Below, one piece after another: positions 54,031-62,889 of a DNA stretch of 64,000 nt. The stretch's first letter is position 1, and the number at the start of each line of letters is the position of its first letter. The notes under the pieces were generated by a model. That model was not told the origin of the DNA. It worked only from the letters and a program-made list of their open reading frames with translations, and ran no database searches. The stretch is from Mucilaginibacter defluvii (GTDB taxonomy: Bacteria; Bacteroidota; Bacteroidia; Sphingobacteriales; Sphingobacteriaceae): contig NZ_BAABJI010000004.1 of NCBI RefSeq assembly GCF_039543225.1, forward strand, positions 434,001 through 498,000, given 5' to 3'. Made by a program: the position numbers and the translations under genes.

Positions 54031-54801
54031 ATGAAAAAGAATAAGCCGACCATATTGGTAGTGAACGATGATGGAATCACCGCGCCGGGCATTAAGGCGC
54101 TTATTTACGCCATGAATGATATTGGCCGCGTAGTGGTTGTTGCGCCTGATAGTCCGCAATCGGGCATGGGCCATGCCATTACCATAGGCAAGCCCTTGCG
54201 TTTTGATAAGGAAGACCTGTACGAAGGCATTGAGATGTACAAATGCTCGGGCACCCCTGTTGATTGCGTTAAGCTGGCCGTAAACCTGGTTTTTAAAGGC
54301 AAAAAGCCTGACTTGTGTGTATCCGGCATTAATCACGGACTGAACAACTCTATCAACGTATTATACTCGGGCACCATGTCGGCCGCGGTGGAGGGCGCTA
54401 TTGAGAGCATCCCATCCATAGGTTTTTCGTTGGATGATTATACCCAGCAGGCCGATTTTGAGCCTTGCGTTAAATATGTAAAACAGATAGCCTTGCAAGT
54501 ACTGGAACACGGCTTGCCAACAGCTACGCTATTAAACGTTAACTTTCCGGCTACGCCGTTAAAAGGAATAAAGATCTGCCGCCAGGCGAATGCCAAATGG
54601 GCCGAGGAGTTTGATGAGCGCATGGACCCGCACAAACGTCCCTATTATTGGCTGACCGGTGTTTTTCAATTAAATGACCAAGGTGAGGATACCGACGTCT
54701 GGGCCTTGGAGAATGGCTACGTATCGGTAGTACCGGTACAGTTTGACATGACCGCCCACCACGCCATACCGGTGTTAAACAGCTGGAAGTTTAACGATTA
54801 A
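54031..54801 (+). CDS. surE: 5'/3'-nucleotidase SurE
   Basis: From ATG 54031 a 256-residue enzyme (the frame is open to a TTG at 54022). Motifs are VNDDGITAPG (metal Asp pair), SGTPVDCVKLA and SGINHGLNNS, typical of SurE. It hydrolyses nucleoside monophosphates and short polyphosphate. lpxB follows 17 bases later in the same direction. Confidence 0.96.
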   Translation: MKKNKPTILVVNDDGITAPGIKALIYAMNDIGRVVVVAPDSPQSGMGHAITIGKPLRFDKEDLYEGIEMYKCSGTPVDCVKLAVNLVFKGKKPDLCVSGINHGLNNSINVLYSGTMSAAVEGAIESIPSIGFSLDDYTQQADFEPCVKYVKQIALQVLEHGLPTATLLNVNFPATPLKGIKICRQANAKWAEEFDERMDPHKRPYYWLTGVFQLNDQGEDTDVWALENGYVSVVPVQFDMTAHHAIPVLNSWKFND

Positions 54802-54818
54802 TTGCTGATATTTACCGT

Positions 54819-55931
54819 ATGAAGTATTACCTGGTAGCCGGCGAAGCCTCGGGCGATCTGCATGGGGCCAACCTGATGAAGGCGCTTAAAGAGCAGGACG
54901 CCCAGGCGGAGTTCCGCTATTTTGGCGGCGACCTGATGCAGGCGGAAGGCGGCACCCTGGTAAAGCATTATGCCGATATGGCTTACATGGGTTTTGTGGA
55001 AGTGGCGCTTAACCTCCGCGCCATCCTCAAAAACATGAAGCAGTGCAAGCAGGATATTGTTGCCTGGCAGCCGGATGTATTGATACTGATCGACTTCCCC
55101 GGCTTTAACATGAAGATAGCCGAGTATGCCAAAAAGAACGGTTTACTGGTATGCTATTACATATCCCCTAAAGTTTGGGCCTGGAACCAAAAGCGTGTGC
55201 TCAATATTAAAAAGGTGGTGGATCACATGTTTTGCATACTGCCCTTTGAGGTTGATTTTTATAAGAGCTGGGACATGCAGGTTGATTATGTAGGCAATCC
55301 GCTGCTTGATGCCGCCGCCGCTTTTAAACCATCGGCTACTTTTTTGCAGGATAATAATTTGGAGGGCAAACCTATTATCGCCTTGCTGCCCGGCAGCCGT
55401 AAACAGGAGATCAATCATTTACTGCCCGATATGGTAGCCATGCAAGCTCGCTTTCCAGATCATCAGTTGGTAATTGCCGGCGCGCCATCATTCAACGAAG
55501 CTTACTATCAACCTTATTTAAAAGGTCATAATATCCCCGTAGTTTTCAACGCCACTTATGATCTGCTGCAACACGCTGAGGCGGCCGTTGTAGCATCGGG
55601 TACGGCTACTCTGGAGACCGCCCTGTTTAATGTACCGCAGGTAGTGGTTTATAAAGGCAACGCCATAACCATAGCTATCGGCCGTATGGTGATCAAAATA
55701 AAGTTTATATCGCTGGTGAACCTGATCATGGATAAGCAGGTGGTACGTGAGCTGATACAGCAGCAATGCAATCCGCAGGAAATATATACTGAACTTAACA
55801 GGTTGATAAACGATCAGCCCTACCGCCAACAGATGCTGGATCATTACGATCAACTTGATGAAAGAATGGGCACACCGGGTGCATCAGCCAAAACCGCGGC
55901 ACTCATCATTAAATATACCACTAAAAAGTAG
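54819..55931 (+). CDS. lpxB: Lipid-A-disaccharide synthase
   Basis: A 370-residue GT19 glycosyltransferase with AGEASGDLHGANLM at the N terminus, the acceptor block ISPKVWAWNQKR, GNPLLD, and the nucleotide-sugar part (LPGSRKQEI, VVASGTATLETALF). It condenses UDP-2,3-diacylglucosamine with lipid X to build the lipid A disaccharide, confirming a Gram-negative envelope. It follows surE and ends at a terminator. Confidence 0.97.
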   Translation: MKYYLVAGEASGDLHGANLMKALKEQDAQAEFRYFGGDLMQAEGGTLVKHYADMAYMGFVEVALNLRAILKNMKQCKQDIVAWQPDVLILIDFPGFNMKIAEYAKKNGLLVCYYISPKVWAWNQKRVLNIKKVVDHMFCILPFEVDFYKSWDMQVDYVGNPLLDAAAAFKPSATFLQDNNLEGKPIIALLPGSRKQEINHLLPDMVAMQARFPDHQLVIAGAPSFNEAYYQPYLKGHNIPVVFNATYDLLQHAEAAVVASGTATLETALFNVPQVVVYKGNAITIAIGRMVIKIKFISLVNLIMDKQVVRELIQQQCNPQEIYTELNRLINDQPYRQQMLDHYDQLDERMGTPGASAKTAALIIKYTTKK

Positions 55932-55961
55932 AGCCCTGCAACAATTGCAAGGCTCTGCGTT
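55930..55961. terminator. Terminator after lpxB
   Basis: AGAGCCCTGCAA (55930-55941) pairs with TTGCAAGGCTCT (55945-55956) with one mismatch, then GCGTTTTT. It overlaps the lpxB stop and may also end the minus-strand small-protein transcript at 56010. Confidence 0.75.
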
Positions 55962-56009
55962 TTTCATAGGTGATGTAAGAAAAAATTTATAGGTAGATGT
56001 ATATGATGA

Positions 56010-56171
56010 TCAGGCTGCCGACAAGTTGCGTTGTTCGGTTTCCTGGTTGTTGCTTTGTTTAGGATGCTTAGCTCTGAAAGCTTGCAGATCCTGCATTAAT
56101 AGATCACGTAGCTGGCTGTCAAATTTCGCTGCCAATTTGCTTGTTGCTGGTTTGTTGTTAATGCTTTTCAT
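56010..56171 (-). CDS. Small paralogous protein 1 (53 residues, LSAA tail)
   Basis: Reading the minus strand from the ATG at 56171 gives 53 residues ending in TGA. Core blocks are KPATSKLAAKFDSQL and DLLMQDLQAF, then a polar Asn/Gln-rich part and the tail NLSAA. There is no Cys, no signal peptide or membrane segment. It aligns over its length with the 50-residue protein at 56205-56357, and non-coding sequence around both (TAGGTAGATG) is also repeated, so the unit was duplicated in tandem. Function unknown; candidates are a small structural protein, a toxin or a modified peptide precursor, but no modifying enzyme is beside it. Confidence 0.7.
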   Translation of the reverse strand: MKSINNKPATSKLAAKFDSQLRDLLMQDLQAFRAKHPKQSNNQETEQRNLSAA

Positions 56172-56204
56172 AGGTAGATGATTACAGGTTGAAAAATTTA
56201 TTAA

Positions 56205-56357
56205 TTACGCAGCCGACAAGCCGTTGTTATTCACTGTGTTTACAAACTGGTTTTTAGCCTGTTTAATTGCTTTCAGATCACTCATTAAAAGCGCTTTTAA
56301 CTCGTTATCAAACTTTGCTACCAGTTTGCTTATTGATGGTTTTCTGTAGGTTTTCAT
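56205..56357 (-). CDS. Small paralogous protein 2 (50 residues, LSAA tail)
   Basis: From the ATG at 56357, 50 residues ending TAA. Conserved with the neighbour: KPSISKLVAKFDNEL, ALLMSDLKAI, then Lys/Asn-rich sequence and the tail GLSAA. The gap to paralogue 1 is 33 bases. Conservation lies mainly in the N-terminal helix and the last four residues; the middle differs in sequence and length, so selection seems to act on both ends. Probably in one transcript with 56385-56570. Confidence 0.7.
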   Translation of the reverse strand: MKTYRKPSISKLVAKFDNELKALLMSDLKAIKQAKNQFVNTVNNNGLSAA

Positions 56358-56384
56358 AGTTGAATATTTTTTATTGTCAGTTAA

Positions 56385-56570
56385 TTAGTTCTTTGTTAGT
56401 TCGTCTTTACTTTCATCGCTTAAATTTTCTTTGCGGCGTTCCGCCTCTTTAAGCTGACGTTCCAGTTGCTCCTGATCTCTCGAATCTGCCGGTTTTTCAG
56501 GATTAACAGGGTTTTCCCAGGTTTGCTCCTCTTCAGCGTTCGTAATGTTTTTTTTATCGATGACAACCAT
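56385..56570 (-). CDS. Small acidic hypothetical protein
   Basis: A 61-residue charged protein (EEEQTWENPVNPEKPADSRDQEQ then a helix EQLERQLKEAERRKENL). It has no Cys, signal or membrane segment. It precedes the two paralogous small proteins on the same strand with a 27-base gap. Coding is plausible but the composition alone cannot prove it. Confidence 0.45.
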   Translation of the reverse strand: MVVIDKKNITNAEEEQTWENPVNPEKPADSRDQEQLERQLKEAERRKENLSDESKDELTKN

Positions 56571-57085
56571 GATGCTGACGTTTGTGATTGAATTTATTCC
56601 AATACAATGCCAAACGCCAATCTGCCCGAAATGTAGCCCTGTGATCCTTCATAGGATTGGATATACAGATTGCTCAAAGCCCCATTTGAAGCTAAAAAGT
56701 GCCAGCAATAGCATACAATGTTGTATAAATTAGTAATACAACCTGTCGGCTCGAGTAGTCAATAAAGGTTTTTTTGGAAATTTTAGTTTGTTGTTTTTGT
56801 TTGGAGGAGACGTTATTCAAAATTGTCATCCAATTGTCCTGAATGGTGTACATCTTCGTAGACAAATATAAAAAGTCATACTGAGTACATTTATCTGTTT
56901 TGCTATTGAGCAAATATTAACCATCATAATGAAACTTATTAAATTATTGATCGATATTACATGCAAGCCAAAATATTATAAACTGTTATCTACCTGTTTA
57001 ACTACAGAAACGCCTGTTTTTTATTAAGCTGCAACATAAAACATTTAATAAGCCGTTTATTTGCAAAACAATTCAACAACTTTCG
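56571..57085. other. Gap without a convincing gene
   Basis: About 515 AT-rich bases. Short frames exist but are not supported. A TATATTTG on the minus strand (56863-56870) is an exact -7 match pointing toward the small-protein genes, with a long leader of about 290 bases if used. Confidence 0.55.
56863..56870 (-). promoter_or_regulatory. Possible promoter of the small-protein cluster
   Basis: Minus strand TATATTTG, an exact TAnnTTTG match in an otherwise empty region upstream of 56570. No clear -33 box. Confidence 0.35.
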
Positions 57086-57574
57086 ATGAAGAAAACATTA
57101 TTACTCTTAGTTTCGGCATTTACACTATTATTTGTTGCAGATAGCGCAAAGGCGCAGGATTACAATACCGCTGTCGGTTTAAAATTCGGCGGGTATGAAA
57201 ACGGTATATCCGTTAAGCATTTTACCAATGAGAGCACCGCGCTTGAGGGTGTATTAGGTTTTAGAAGAGGTGGCTTGGTTATAACCGGTTTGTATGAAAT
57301 TCACCAGCCGGCATTTAATACACAAAAACTTAAATTTTACTACGGCTTTGGTGCGCATGCCGGCTCAATAGGCGCGGGCCGCTATAAAAAACTTGGCGGC
57401 GACGAAGTTTTTGAGGATAGCAAGATACTGATTGGTGCAGATGGCGTGTTGGGTTTAGAATATGTATTGCCAAACTCTCCGATAGCTTTCAGCCTCGACC
57501 TTAACCCGCGCGTAGAGCTTGCAGGCCCGTTTTTTGACCTGGCGCCCGGCCTGGGCGTTAAGTACACCTTTTAA
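57086..57574 (+). CDS. Exported outer-membrane barrel-like protein
   Basis: A 162-residue protein with signal peptide (about 1-23, ending AKAQ) and a mature part of short amphipathic strands (TAVGLKFGGYENGISVKHF, LEGVLGFRRGGLVITGLYE, KFYYGFGAHAG, SLDLNPRVELAGPFF) ending in VKYTF with a terminal Phe. This suggests a small eight-strand outer-membrane barrel. No name can be given. It converges with the subtilisin gene and their ends overlap by 4 bases. Confidence 0.75.
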   Translation: MKKTLLLLVSAFTLLFVADSAKAQDYNTAVGLKFGGYENGISVKHFTNESTALEGVLGFRRGGLVITGLYEIHQPAFNTQKLKFYYGFGAHAGSIGAGRYKKLGGDEVFEDSKILIGADGVLGLEYVLPNSPIAFSLDLNPRVELAGPFFDLAPGLGVKYTF

Positions 57575-59607
57575 TTAGCCCTTACTACTAAAACCTTCTT
57601 TGATTCAACCTGGCTTCCGGCTATCATGCGTAGTACGTATGTACCCGATGCCAGGTTGTTTACGGCTATCTGGGTGTTAAAGGTACCTTCCTGCACGTTT
57701 TGGGTTTTATTGTATACTATCCGTCCGCTCATATCAATCAATTGCACGCGTAAGGTACCCGCGGCTTTAATGTTAAGCAAAGCGGTTACAAAATCACTGG
57801 CCGGTACCGGGAAAACTGTTAAACCTTCGCCGGGGCTTGTGGCCGTTGTTCCGGTGAGGCGCCCGCCCGACACGATGATCGAATAATCCTGTTTACCATT
57901 GCGCAGTATACCTTTGTTTGATACCGTTATCGTATAGGTTTGACCGGCAACCGCCGTAGGGATATAAACTTGTTCAACGTTGTCAACCACGTTATCGCTA
58001 CGCGTAGCCGCGGATGCCGGGTTTTCCGGATCGAGCACCCAGGGGTTTACCACACCGGTACTGCTGCTGATGCGTACATCAAGATCATTAACCAGTTTAG
58101 GCGTGCGGTTATTTAACGTGCCAACGGCTGCTACGGTACCTTCCTGGTCTGTCCAGCAGATGGTTGCCCACAGTGGGCCATTGTTGTTGGCTGTAATTTG
58201 ATAATTGGATACCTGTGCCTGCTGTAAGGTAGCTTCGTGTATATAGCTTAAGGTGCCGTTATCGGTTATGGTTTGCGCGGCTTTGCGCATATCAAGCACA
58301 CCCCATCCGTATATGTAATCCGGCCCAGCGTTGCCGGCGTCAAAAGCAGTGTGGCAAACCAGCCCTTTTAACGTTGCCGAGCGCATTACGCTGTCGCTGT
58401 GTAAACGGGCGTAATACTCCTGCAATAGCAAAATTGAACCCGCCACATTCGGCGATGCCATCGAGGTGCCCGATAAAGTACTGTATAAATTGGCGCCGTT
58501 AGCAGATGTTGAAAGCACGCCTGAGCCCATACCCATAATATCGGGCTTAATGCGCCCGTCATCCGTAGGGCCCCAACTGCTAAAACTCGATACCCTGACA
58601 CCCGCGGCACTTTGAGGTCCGTTTGGCAGCTGGTTTACTGAGCCAACGGTTAAAATGTTTTTAGCATTGCCGGTGGTTGATACCACATCATACCCATCAT
58701 TATCACTGATGCCCTCGGGGCGAGGCCCCTTTTCAACAATGGTTTGATCTGTGCGGCTCTCGTAACCGTAATAGGTTGAGCCTACCGATGGGCCGGTATA
58801 TGCATGGCTATTACCAGCTGATTCAACAATCAGATAATATGGCGCCTCAAAAGCTATCTTATCCCAGGCTTGGGCGCGTTCGTCATAAAAACCAAATAAG
58901 TAATCCTCGCTGTCGCCCGGTAAGCCGTACCAGGTCCACCTGCCGCCATCAAAATCCCAACCGGCAATATCACCATACGAGTGGTTTGAAATGAGCAACC
59001 CCGCGGCATTATTACTGATCTCTGATACATCGTTGTCAAAATCAAATGATCGCAGCGTGGTAGCGTTGAAGGCCATGCCTTTGGCCAATGGATTTGCGCC
59101 GCGTGATACCAGCGTTCCGGCAACGTGGGTGGTATGTTCAATAGCGCCGGTTTGGTTTGCGGCAATGGTGATATTCTTGCCTGAGAATTCCTGGTGCCCT
59201 CGAAATACCGTTCCGCCATCCCAAATGGCAAGTTCATCTACCAGTATATTGGCCGAGCCTGATAGGTCAAGATCGAGCTCTCCGCCCGGCTGTACCGCGT
59301 TTGTGCGTGTAGCTGCCGCGGCCTCGGTATTGCTGGTACGTAAAAAACGCGGAAATCCCAGGCTGTTTACGCCTTGCAATACAATTACCCGCCCGCCGGG
59401 TGTAATTTTGCGGGTTATCCAGTTTTTTGATGCCGCAAGCGACAACGCCCGCTGCTTGCTGGCAGTAAAGCTCGCTGACAACTGCTTGGAAAAATCTTCC
59501 AGATTGCGTTTTTGCACATCATTTACCAGTTTACGTTGTGCAAATACCTCACCGGTAAAGCAAACAAATATTAAGCAATAAACTATCGCCTGCAACAAAC
59601 GTTTCAT
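57571..59607 (-). CDS. S8 subtilisin-like protease with T9SS sorting domain
   Basis: A 678-residue secreted protease: signal peptide (about 1-23, ending VFAQ), catalytic domain with Asp near IWDGG, His block EHTTHVAGT (subtilisin HGTHVAGT with Gly replaced by Thr), Asn region, and Ser block SGTSMASPNVAG, then a beta-sandwich (about 440-580) and a C-terminal sorting domain (about 600-678: FPVPASDFVTALLN, LIDMSGRIV, GTYVLRMIAGSQVESKKVLV) typical of the type IX secretion system. The enzyme would be exported to the surface and cleave proteins outside. Function in this strain, such as nutrient use, is inferred. Confidence 0.94.
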   Translation of the reverse strand: MKRLLQAIVYCLIFVCFTGEVFAQRKLVNDVQKRNLEDFSKQLSASFTASKQRALSLAASKNWITRKITPGGRVIVLQGVNSLGFPRFLRTSNTEAAAATRTNAVQPGGELDLDLSGSANILVDELAIWDGGTVFRGHQEFSGKNITIAANQTGAIEHTTHVAGTLVSRGANPLAKGMAFNATTLRSFDFDNDVSEISNNAAGLLISNHSYGDIAGWDFDGGRWTWYGLPGDSEDYLFGFYDERAQAWDKIAFEAPYYLIVESAGNSHAYTGPSVGSTYYGYESRTDQTIVEKGPRPEGISDNDGYDVVSTTGNAKNILTVGSVNQLPNGPQSAAGVRVSSFSSWGPTDDGRIKPDIMGMGSGVLSTSANGANLYSTLSGTSMASPNVAGSILLLQEYYARLHSDSVMRSATLKGLVCHTAFDAGNAGPDYIYGWGVLDMRKAAQTITDNGTLSYIHEATLQQAQVSNYQITANNNGPLWATICWTDQEGTVAAVGTLNNRTPKLVNDLDVRISSSTGVVNPWVLDPENPASAATRSDNVVDNVEQVYIPTAVAGQTYTITVSNKGILRNGKQDYSIIVSGGRLTGTTATSPGEGLTVFPVPASDFVTALLNIKAAGTLRVQLIDMSGRIVYNKTQNVQEGTFNTQIAVNNLASGTYVLRMIAGSQVESKKVLVVRAN

Positions 59608-59717
59608 GCAAAAAAGGCGGGCTTTAAATGTATAATAATGGTTATCAATATTTTTGCAATTTAAATGAAAATGTAGAATATAATTTATCCTGACAATAAT
59701 TTAATAACTAAAAAACA

Positions 59718-59746
59718 AAGCCCCTTCGCGGTAAGCGAAAGGGCTT
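59718..59746 (-). terminator. Terminator of the DEAD-box helicase gene
   Basis: AAGCCCCTTCGC (59718-59729) pairs with GCGAAAGGGCTT (59735-59746) with one mismatch, in the gap downstream of the helicase stop on the minus strand, followed there by TTGTTTTTTA. Confidence 0.7.
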
Positions 59747-59812
59747 GTCAAACTAAACCAACTAAAAACTCTGCTCAGTATTTAGATAGAGCAGTAACTA
59801 TCTTATTTATTA

Positions 59813-61600
59813 TTAATAGCGTTTACGGCGCTCGGTACGGTCTTCGCGGCGTTTGCCCGAGAAATCACGGAAACCACCGCCACTTCTTGAACCACCGTCA
59901 CGGCGTTCGCCACCACGCTCACGGAAACCGCCTTCGCGTTTTTTGTAACCGCCACCGCCTGAACGGCGATCGTTACCGCTGCTTTCGCCCGCTAATTCAA
60001 TACGTACGTCGCGGCCATTAAAGTCAACGTTTTTAAAGCCTTCGAATACTTTATCCACATCGGCGTTGTCTACTTCAAAAAATGAGTAAACGCCTTTAAC
60101 GTCGATTTTACCTACGGTGCGGCCGCTGATCTTGGTATTGTTACAGATATAACCTAACAGATCGCCACGGTTAAACTCATCTACCGAGCCCAGGTTGATG
60201 AACAGACGGGTAAAGTCTGAACGCATACCGGTACGGCTAAATTTATCACCATCCCTTGCAGGCCTGTCTTCAAACGCGGCATTCAGGTCAGGGGCATTTT
60301 TATAGTAGTCCAGGAAGCGGTTAAACTCCAATGAAGCAAAACGTTTGATGATCTCTTCTTTGCTCAAATCTTCAAACTCAGCCATAATGCGCGGAATGTA
60401 CTGCTCAATTTGCTGCTCATTCACTTCAACATTATGTACCTTATGCACCAGGGCAAATAATTGCTTTTCGCAAACATCAAAACCGGTTGGTATTTCAGCT
60501 TTTACAAACTTTTTACCGATAACACGCTCAATCTGGCGTATTTTACCCAATTCTTTACCGTGGATGATAGCGATAGACACGCCTGTTTTACCGGCACGGG
60601 CTGTACGGCCGCTACGGTGAGTATAGTTCTCAATCTCGTCAGGTAATGAGTAGTTAATAACGTGTGTAACATCATTAACATCAATACCGCGTGCGGCAAC
60701 GTCAGTAGCAATCAGTAATTGAAGGCTGCGCTCGCGGTAGCGTTTCATTACCTTGTCACGTTGTTGTTGCGAAAGATCGCCGTGTAAAGAGTCGGCATTG
60801 TAACCGTCTTTTATCAGGGCTTCGGCAATTTCCTGCGTTTCAATTTTGGTACGGCAAAATACGATGCCGAAAATCTCCGGGTTAAAATCAACAATACGTT
60901 TAAACGCGGCATATTTGTCGCGGGCACGTACTACATAGTACTCATGGTCGATGTTGGCATTACCGGTATTTTTGGTACCCATGGTAAGCTCAAACGGATC
61001 GGTCATGTATTTTTTTGCAATCCTTCTAACCTCAGAAGGCATGGTAGCTGAAAACAGCCATGTTTTTTTATCGTCCGGCGTGGTCGATAATATACTGTCA
61101 ATGTCTTCCTGAAAGCCCATATTGAGCATTTCATCAGCTTCATCCAGCACTACATATTTAACCTGCGAAAAGTCAATCGCCTTACGGTTAATAATGTCAA
61201 GCATACGGCCAGGTGTAGCAACAACAATCTGCACACCGCGTTTAATCTGACGTAACTGGTCAGAAATACTTGCACCGCCATAAACCGCTACCACATTAAC
61301 GTTTTTAACGTTTTTTGCGTAGTTTTTAATGTCGTTAGTAATTTGTAAACAAAGCTCACGAGTTGGGCATAAAACAAGCGCTTGCGGATAGTTTTCGTCG
61401 AAGTCCAGTAACTCTAATAATGGCAAGCCAAAAGCAGCAGTTTTACCGGTCCCGGTTTGGGCTAATCCGACAAAATCGTTGCTGCCTGTTAACAATACCG
61501 GAATTGACTGTTCCTGGATTGGCGTAGGATTTTCAAATCCTAACTCAGTGATGGCATTAACAATATCATGACGGATTCCCAGTTGAATAAATGGGTTCAT
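59813..61600 (-). CDS. DEAD-box RNA helicase (DbpA/CsdA-like) with RGG tail
   Basis: From ATG 61600 a 595-residue helicase: Q motif region (GFENPTPIQEQSIP), Walker A AQTGTGKTAA, DEAD box VLDEADEM, SATMP, and HRSGRTARAG in the second domain (about 215-370). A DbpA-type RNA-binding domain lies at about 465-540, and an Arg/Gly-rich tail (SGGGGYKKREGGFRERGGERR) ends it. It unwinds short RNA duplexes in ribosome biogenesis or cold adaptation. The frame extends upstream to 61666, but 61600 gives the family start. Confidence 0.96.
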   Translation of the reverse strand: MNPFIQLGIRHDIVNAITELGFENPTPIQEQSIPVLLTGSNDFVGLAQTGTGKTAAFGLPLLELLDFDENYPQALVLCPTRELCLQITNDIKNYAKNVKNVNVVAVYGGASISDQLRQIKRGVQIVVATPGRMLDIINRKAIDFSQVKYVVLDEADEMLNMGFQEDIDSILSTTPDDKKTWLFSATMPSEVRRIAKKYMTDPFELTMGTKNTGNANIDHEYYVVRARDKYAAFKRIVDFNPEIFGIVFCRTKIETQEIAEALIKDGYNADSLHGDLSQQQRDKVMKRYRERSLQLLIATDVAARGIDVNDVTHVINYSLPDEIENYTHRSGRTARAGKTGVSIAIIHGKELGKIRQIERVIGKKFVKAEIPTGFDVCEKQLFALVHKVHNVEVNEQQIEQYIPRIMAEFEDLSKEEIIKRFASLEFNRFLDYYKNAPDLNAAFEDRPARDGDKFSRTGMRSDFTRLFINLGSVDEFNRGDLLGYICNNTKISGRTVGKIDVKGVYSFFEVDNADVDKVFEGFKNVDFNGRDVRIELAGESSGNDRRSGGGGYKKREGGFRERGGERRDGGSRSGGGFRDFSGKRREDRTERRKRY

Positions 61601-61641
61601 GAATTTAAATAACGTATTTGGCGACATTGCCAAATCGGGCG

Positions 61642-61649
61642 CAAAAGTA
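61642..61649 (-). promoter_or_regulatory. -7 element before the DEAD-box gene
   Basis: Minus strand TACTTTTG, exact TAnnTTTG match, 41 bases before the start codon. Confidence 0.5.
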
Positions 61650-61728
61650 TGCATAAAAAACGGCATTCCAAACCCTTATTTTAAATTGAGTTTGAAATGA
61701 CATTTTTTAGCTTAGAAACGCTGGTCGG

Positions 61729-62676
61729 TTATTTTATTTTCCTCAAATTCAGTAACATATCTTCAACCAATTTTGGCAGGTCAAACTCAGCTTTCCAGCC
61801 CCAGTCTTTTTGCGCCTGGCTGTCATCAATTGATTTTGGCCAGCTATCGGCAATGGCCTGGCGCGGATCGTTATCTGAATAGGATAATTTAAAGTCCGGA
61901 ATATGTTTTTTTATTTCCTCATTTAATTGCTCCGGGGTAAAGCTTACACCGGCGAGGTTGTATGAAGAGCGAATGGTCAGGCTCTTGGCGGGGGCTTCCA
62001 TCAAGCTGACGGTAGCGCGAATGGCATCGTCCATGTGCATCATCGGTAATTCGGTATCTGCCGAAAGGAAGCTTTGATATTCGCCTTTAGCCAGTGCCTC
62101 ATGAAATATATGCACAGCATAATCAGTAGTACCGCCGCCCGGTGCGGCTTTCCAGCCTATTAAACCCGGGTAACGGATGCTGCGTACATCTAAACCATAT
62201 TTTTCAAAATAGTACTCGCACCAGCGCTCGCCGGCCAGCTTGCTGAAACCATAAACGCTGTTCGGGTCCATTACGCAATATTGCGGTGTATTTTGCTTTG
62301 GTGAGTTTGGCCCAAACACGGCGATAGAGCTTGGCCAAAAAACTTTGGCTACCTTAAATTCTACTGCCAGATCAAGCACATTCAGCAAACCATTCATGTT
62401 CAAATCCCAGGCAAGCTTGGGCTTTTGCTCGCCCGCCGCCGACAGTATGGCAGCCAGCAAATAAACTTGGGTTGGTTTGTACTTTTCAAATATAGCACGC
62501 ACGGCAGCGGCATCTGTTACGCTTGCTTGCTCAAAGGGGCCGTTGCTGCCGGCATTCTTTGGCGGATGAAGGTCAGACGCTACAACCTGGCTATGGCCAT
62601 ATTTTGCACGTAAAGTAGTTACCAGTTCGGTGCCAATTTGCCCGTTGGCGCCGATTACTAAAATCATTTCGGTCAT
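61729..62676 (-). CDS. L-threonine 3-dehydrogenase, short-chain type
   Basis: A 315-residue NAD-dependent protein with GANGQIG (cofactor loop), SSIAVFGP, and catalytic YGFSKLAGE (Tyr-x3-Lys), plus RYPGLIGWKAAPGGGTTDY, which is the recognisable block of the GalE-like L-threonine dehydrogenases. These oxidise threonine to 2-amino-3-ketobutyrate. The partner 2-amino-3-ketobutyrate CoA ligase is not adjacent. A start at 62667 (MILVIG) is possible. A perfect -7 element is upstream. Confidence 0.9.
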   Translation of the reverse strand: MTEMILVIGANGQIGTELVTTLRAKYGHSQVVASDLHPPKNAGSNGPFEQASVTDAAAVRAIFEKYKPTQVYLLAAILSAAGEQKPKLAWDLNMNGLLNVLDLAVEFKVAKVFWPSSIAVFGPNSPKQNTPQYCVMDPNSVYGFSKLAGERWCEYYFEKYGLDVRSIRYPGLIGWKAAPGGGTTDYAVHIFHEALAKGEYQSFLSADTELPMMHMDDAIRATVSLMEAPAKSLTIRSSYNLAGVSFTPEQLNEEIKKHIPDFKLSYSDNDPRQAIADSWPKSIDDSQAQKDWGWKAEFDLPKLVEDMLLNLRKIK

Positions 62677-62693
62677 TAGGTGTTAATATGCCG

Positions 62694-62701
62694 CAAATGT
62701 A
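62694..62701 (-). promoter_or_regulatory. -7 element before the threonine dehydrogenase gene
   Basis: Minus strand TACATTTG, an exact match, 17 bases before the ATG at 62676. Confidence 0.45.
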
Positions 62702-62799
62702 AAAAATAGAATTGTGATAACATTGGTAAAACGTATTATCAAATGTTATTATCCAAACAATCAGCGTATATGAGTTTTTTTGCTGATATTTGAATTTGT

Positions 62800-62814
62800 T
62801 AACTGACCCAGTTA
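62800..62814. repeat. Palindrome upstream of asd
   Basis: TAACTG and CAGTTA around ACC, 75 bases before the asd start. It may be an operator; no regulator is known to me for it. Confidence 0.35.
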
Positions 62815-62889
62815 CATTAATTTATTCAACAAACAGAAGATGTTGTGTTGCATCCATACCATCTTCACAAAAACAATTTTTAAAAAACA

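Noticed and set aside
55990-56204. The small paralogous genes as a transposon-borne repeat
   Set aside because: The duplicated unit covers the gene and a few flanking bases with no terminal inverted repeats or target duplication; simple tandem duplication is sufficient.
56545-56733. Cys-containing plus-strand frame resembling a zinc ribbon
   Set aside because: Only one CPKC-like pair, hydrophobic start overlapping the small-protein gene on the other strand, and no following domain; not enough to call a transposase remnant.
56692-56913. 73-residue minus-strand frame
   Set aside because: TTG start, AT-driven composition and no recognisable feature; contains the candidate promoter instead.
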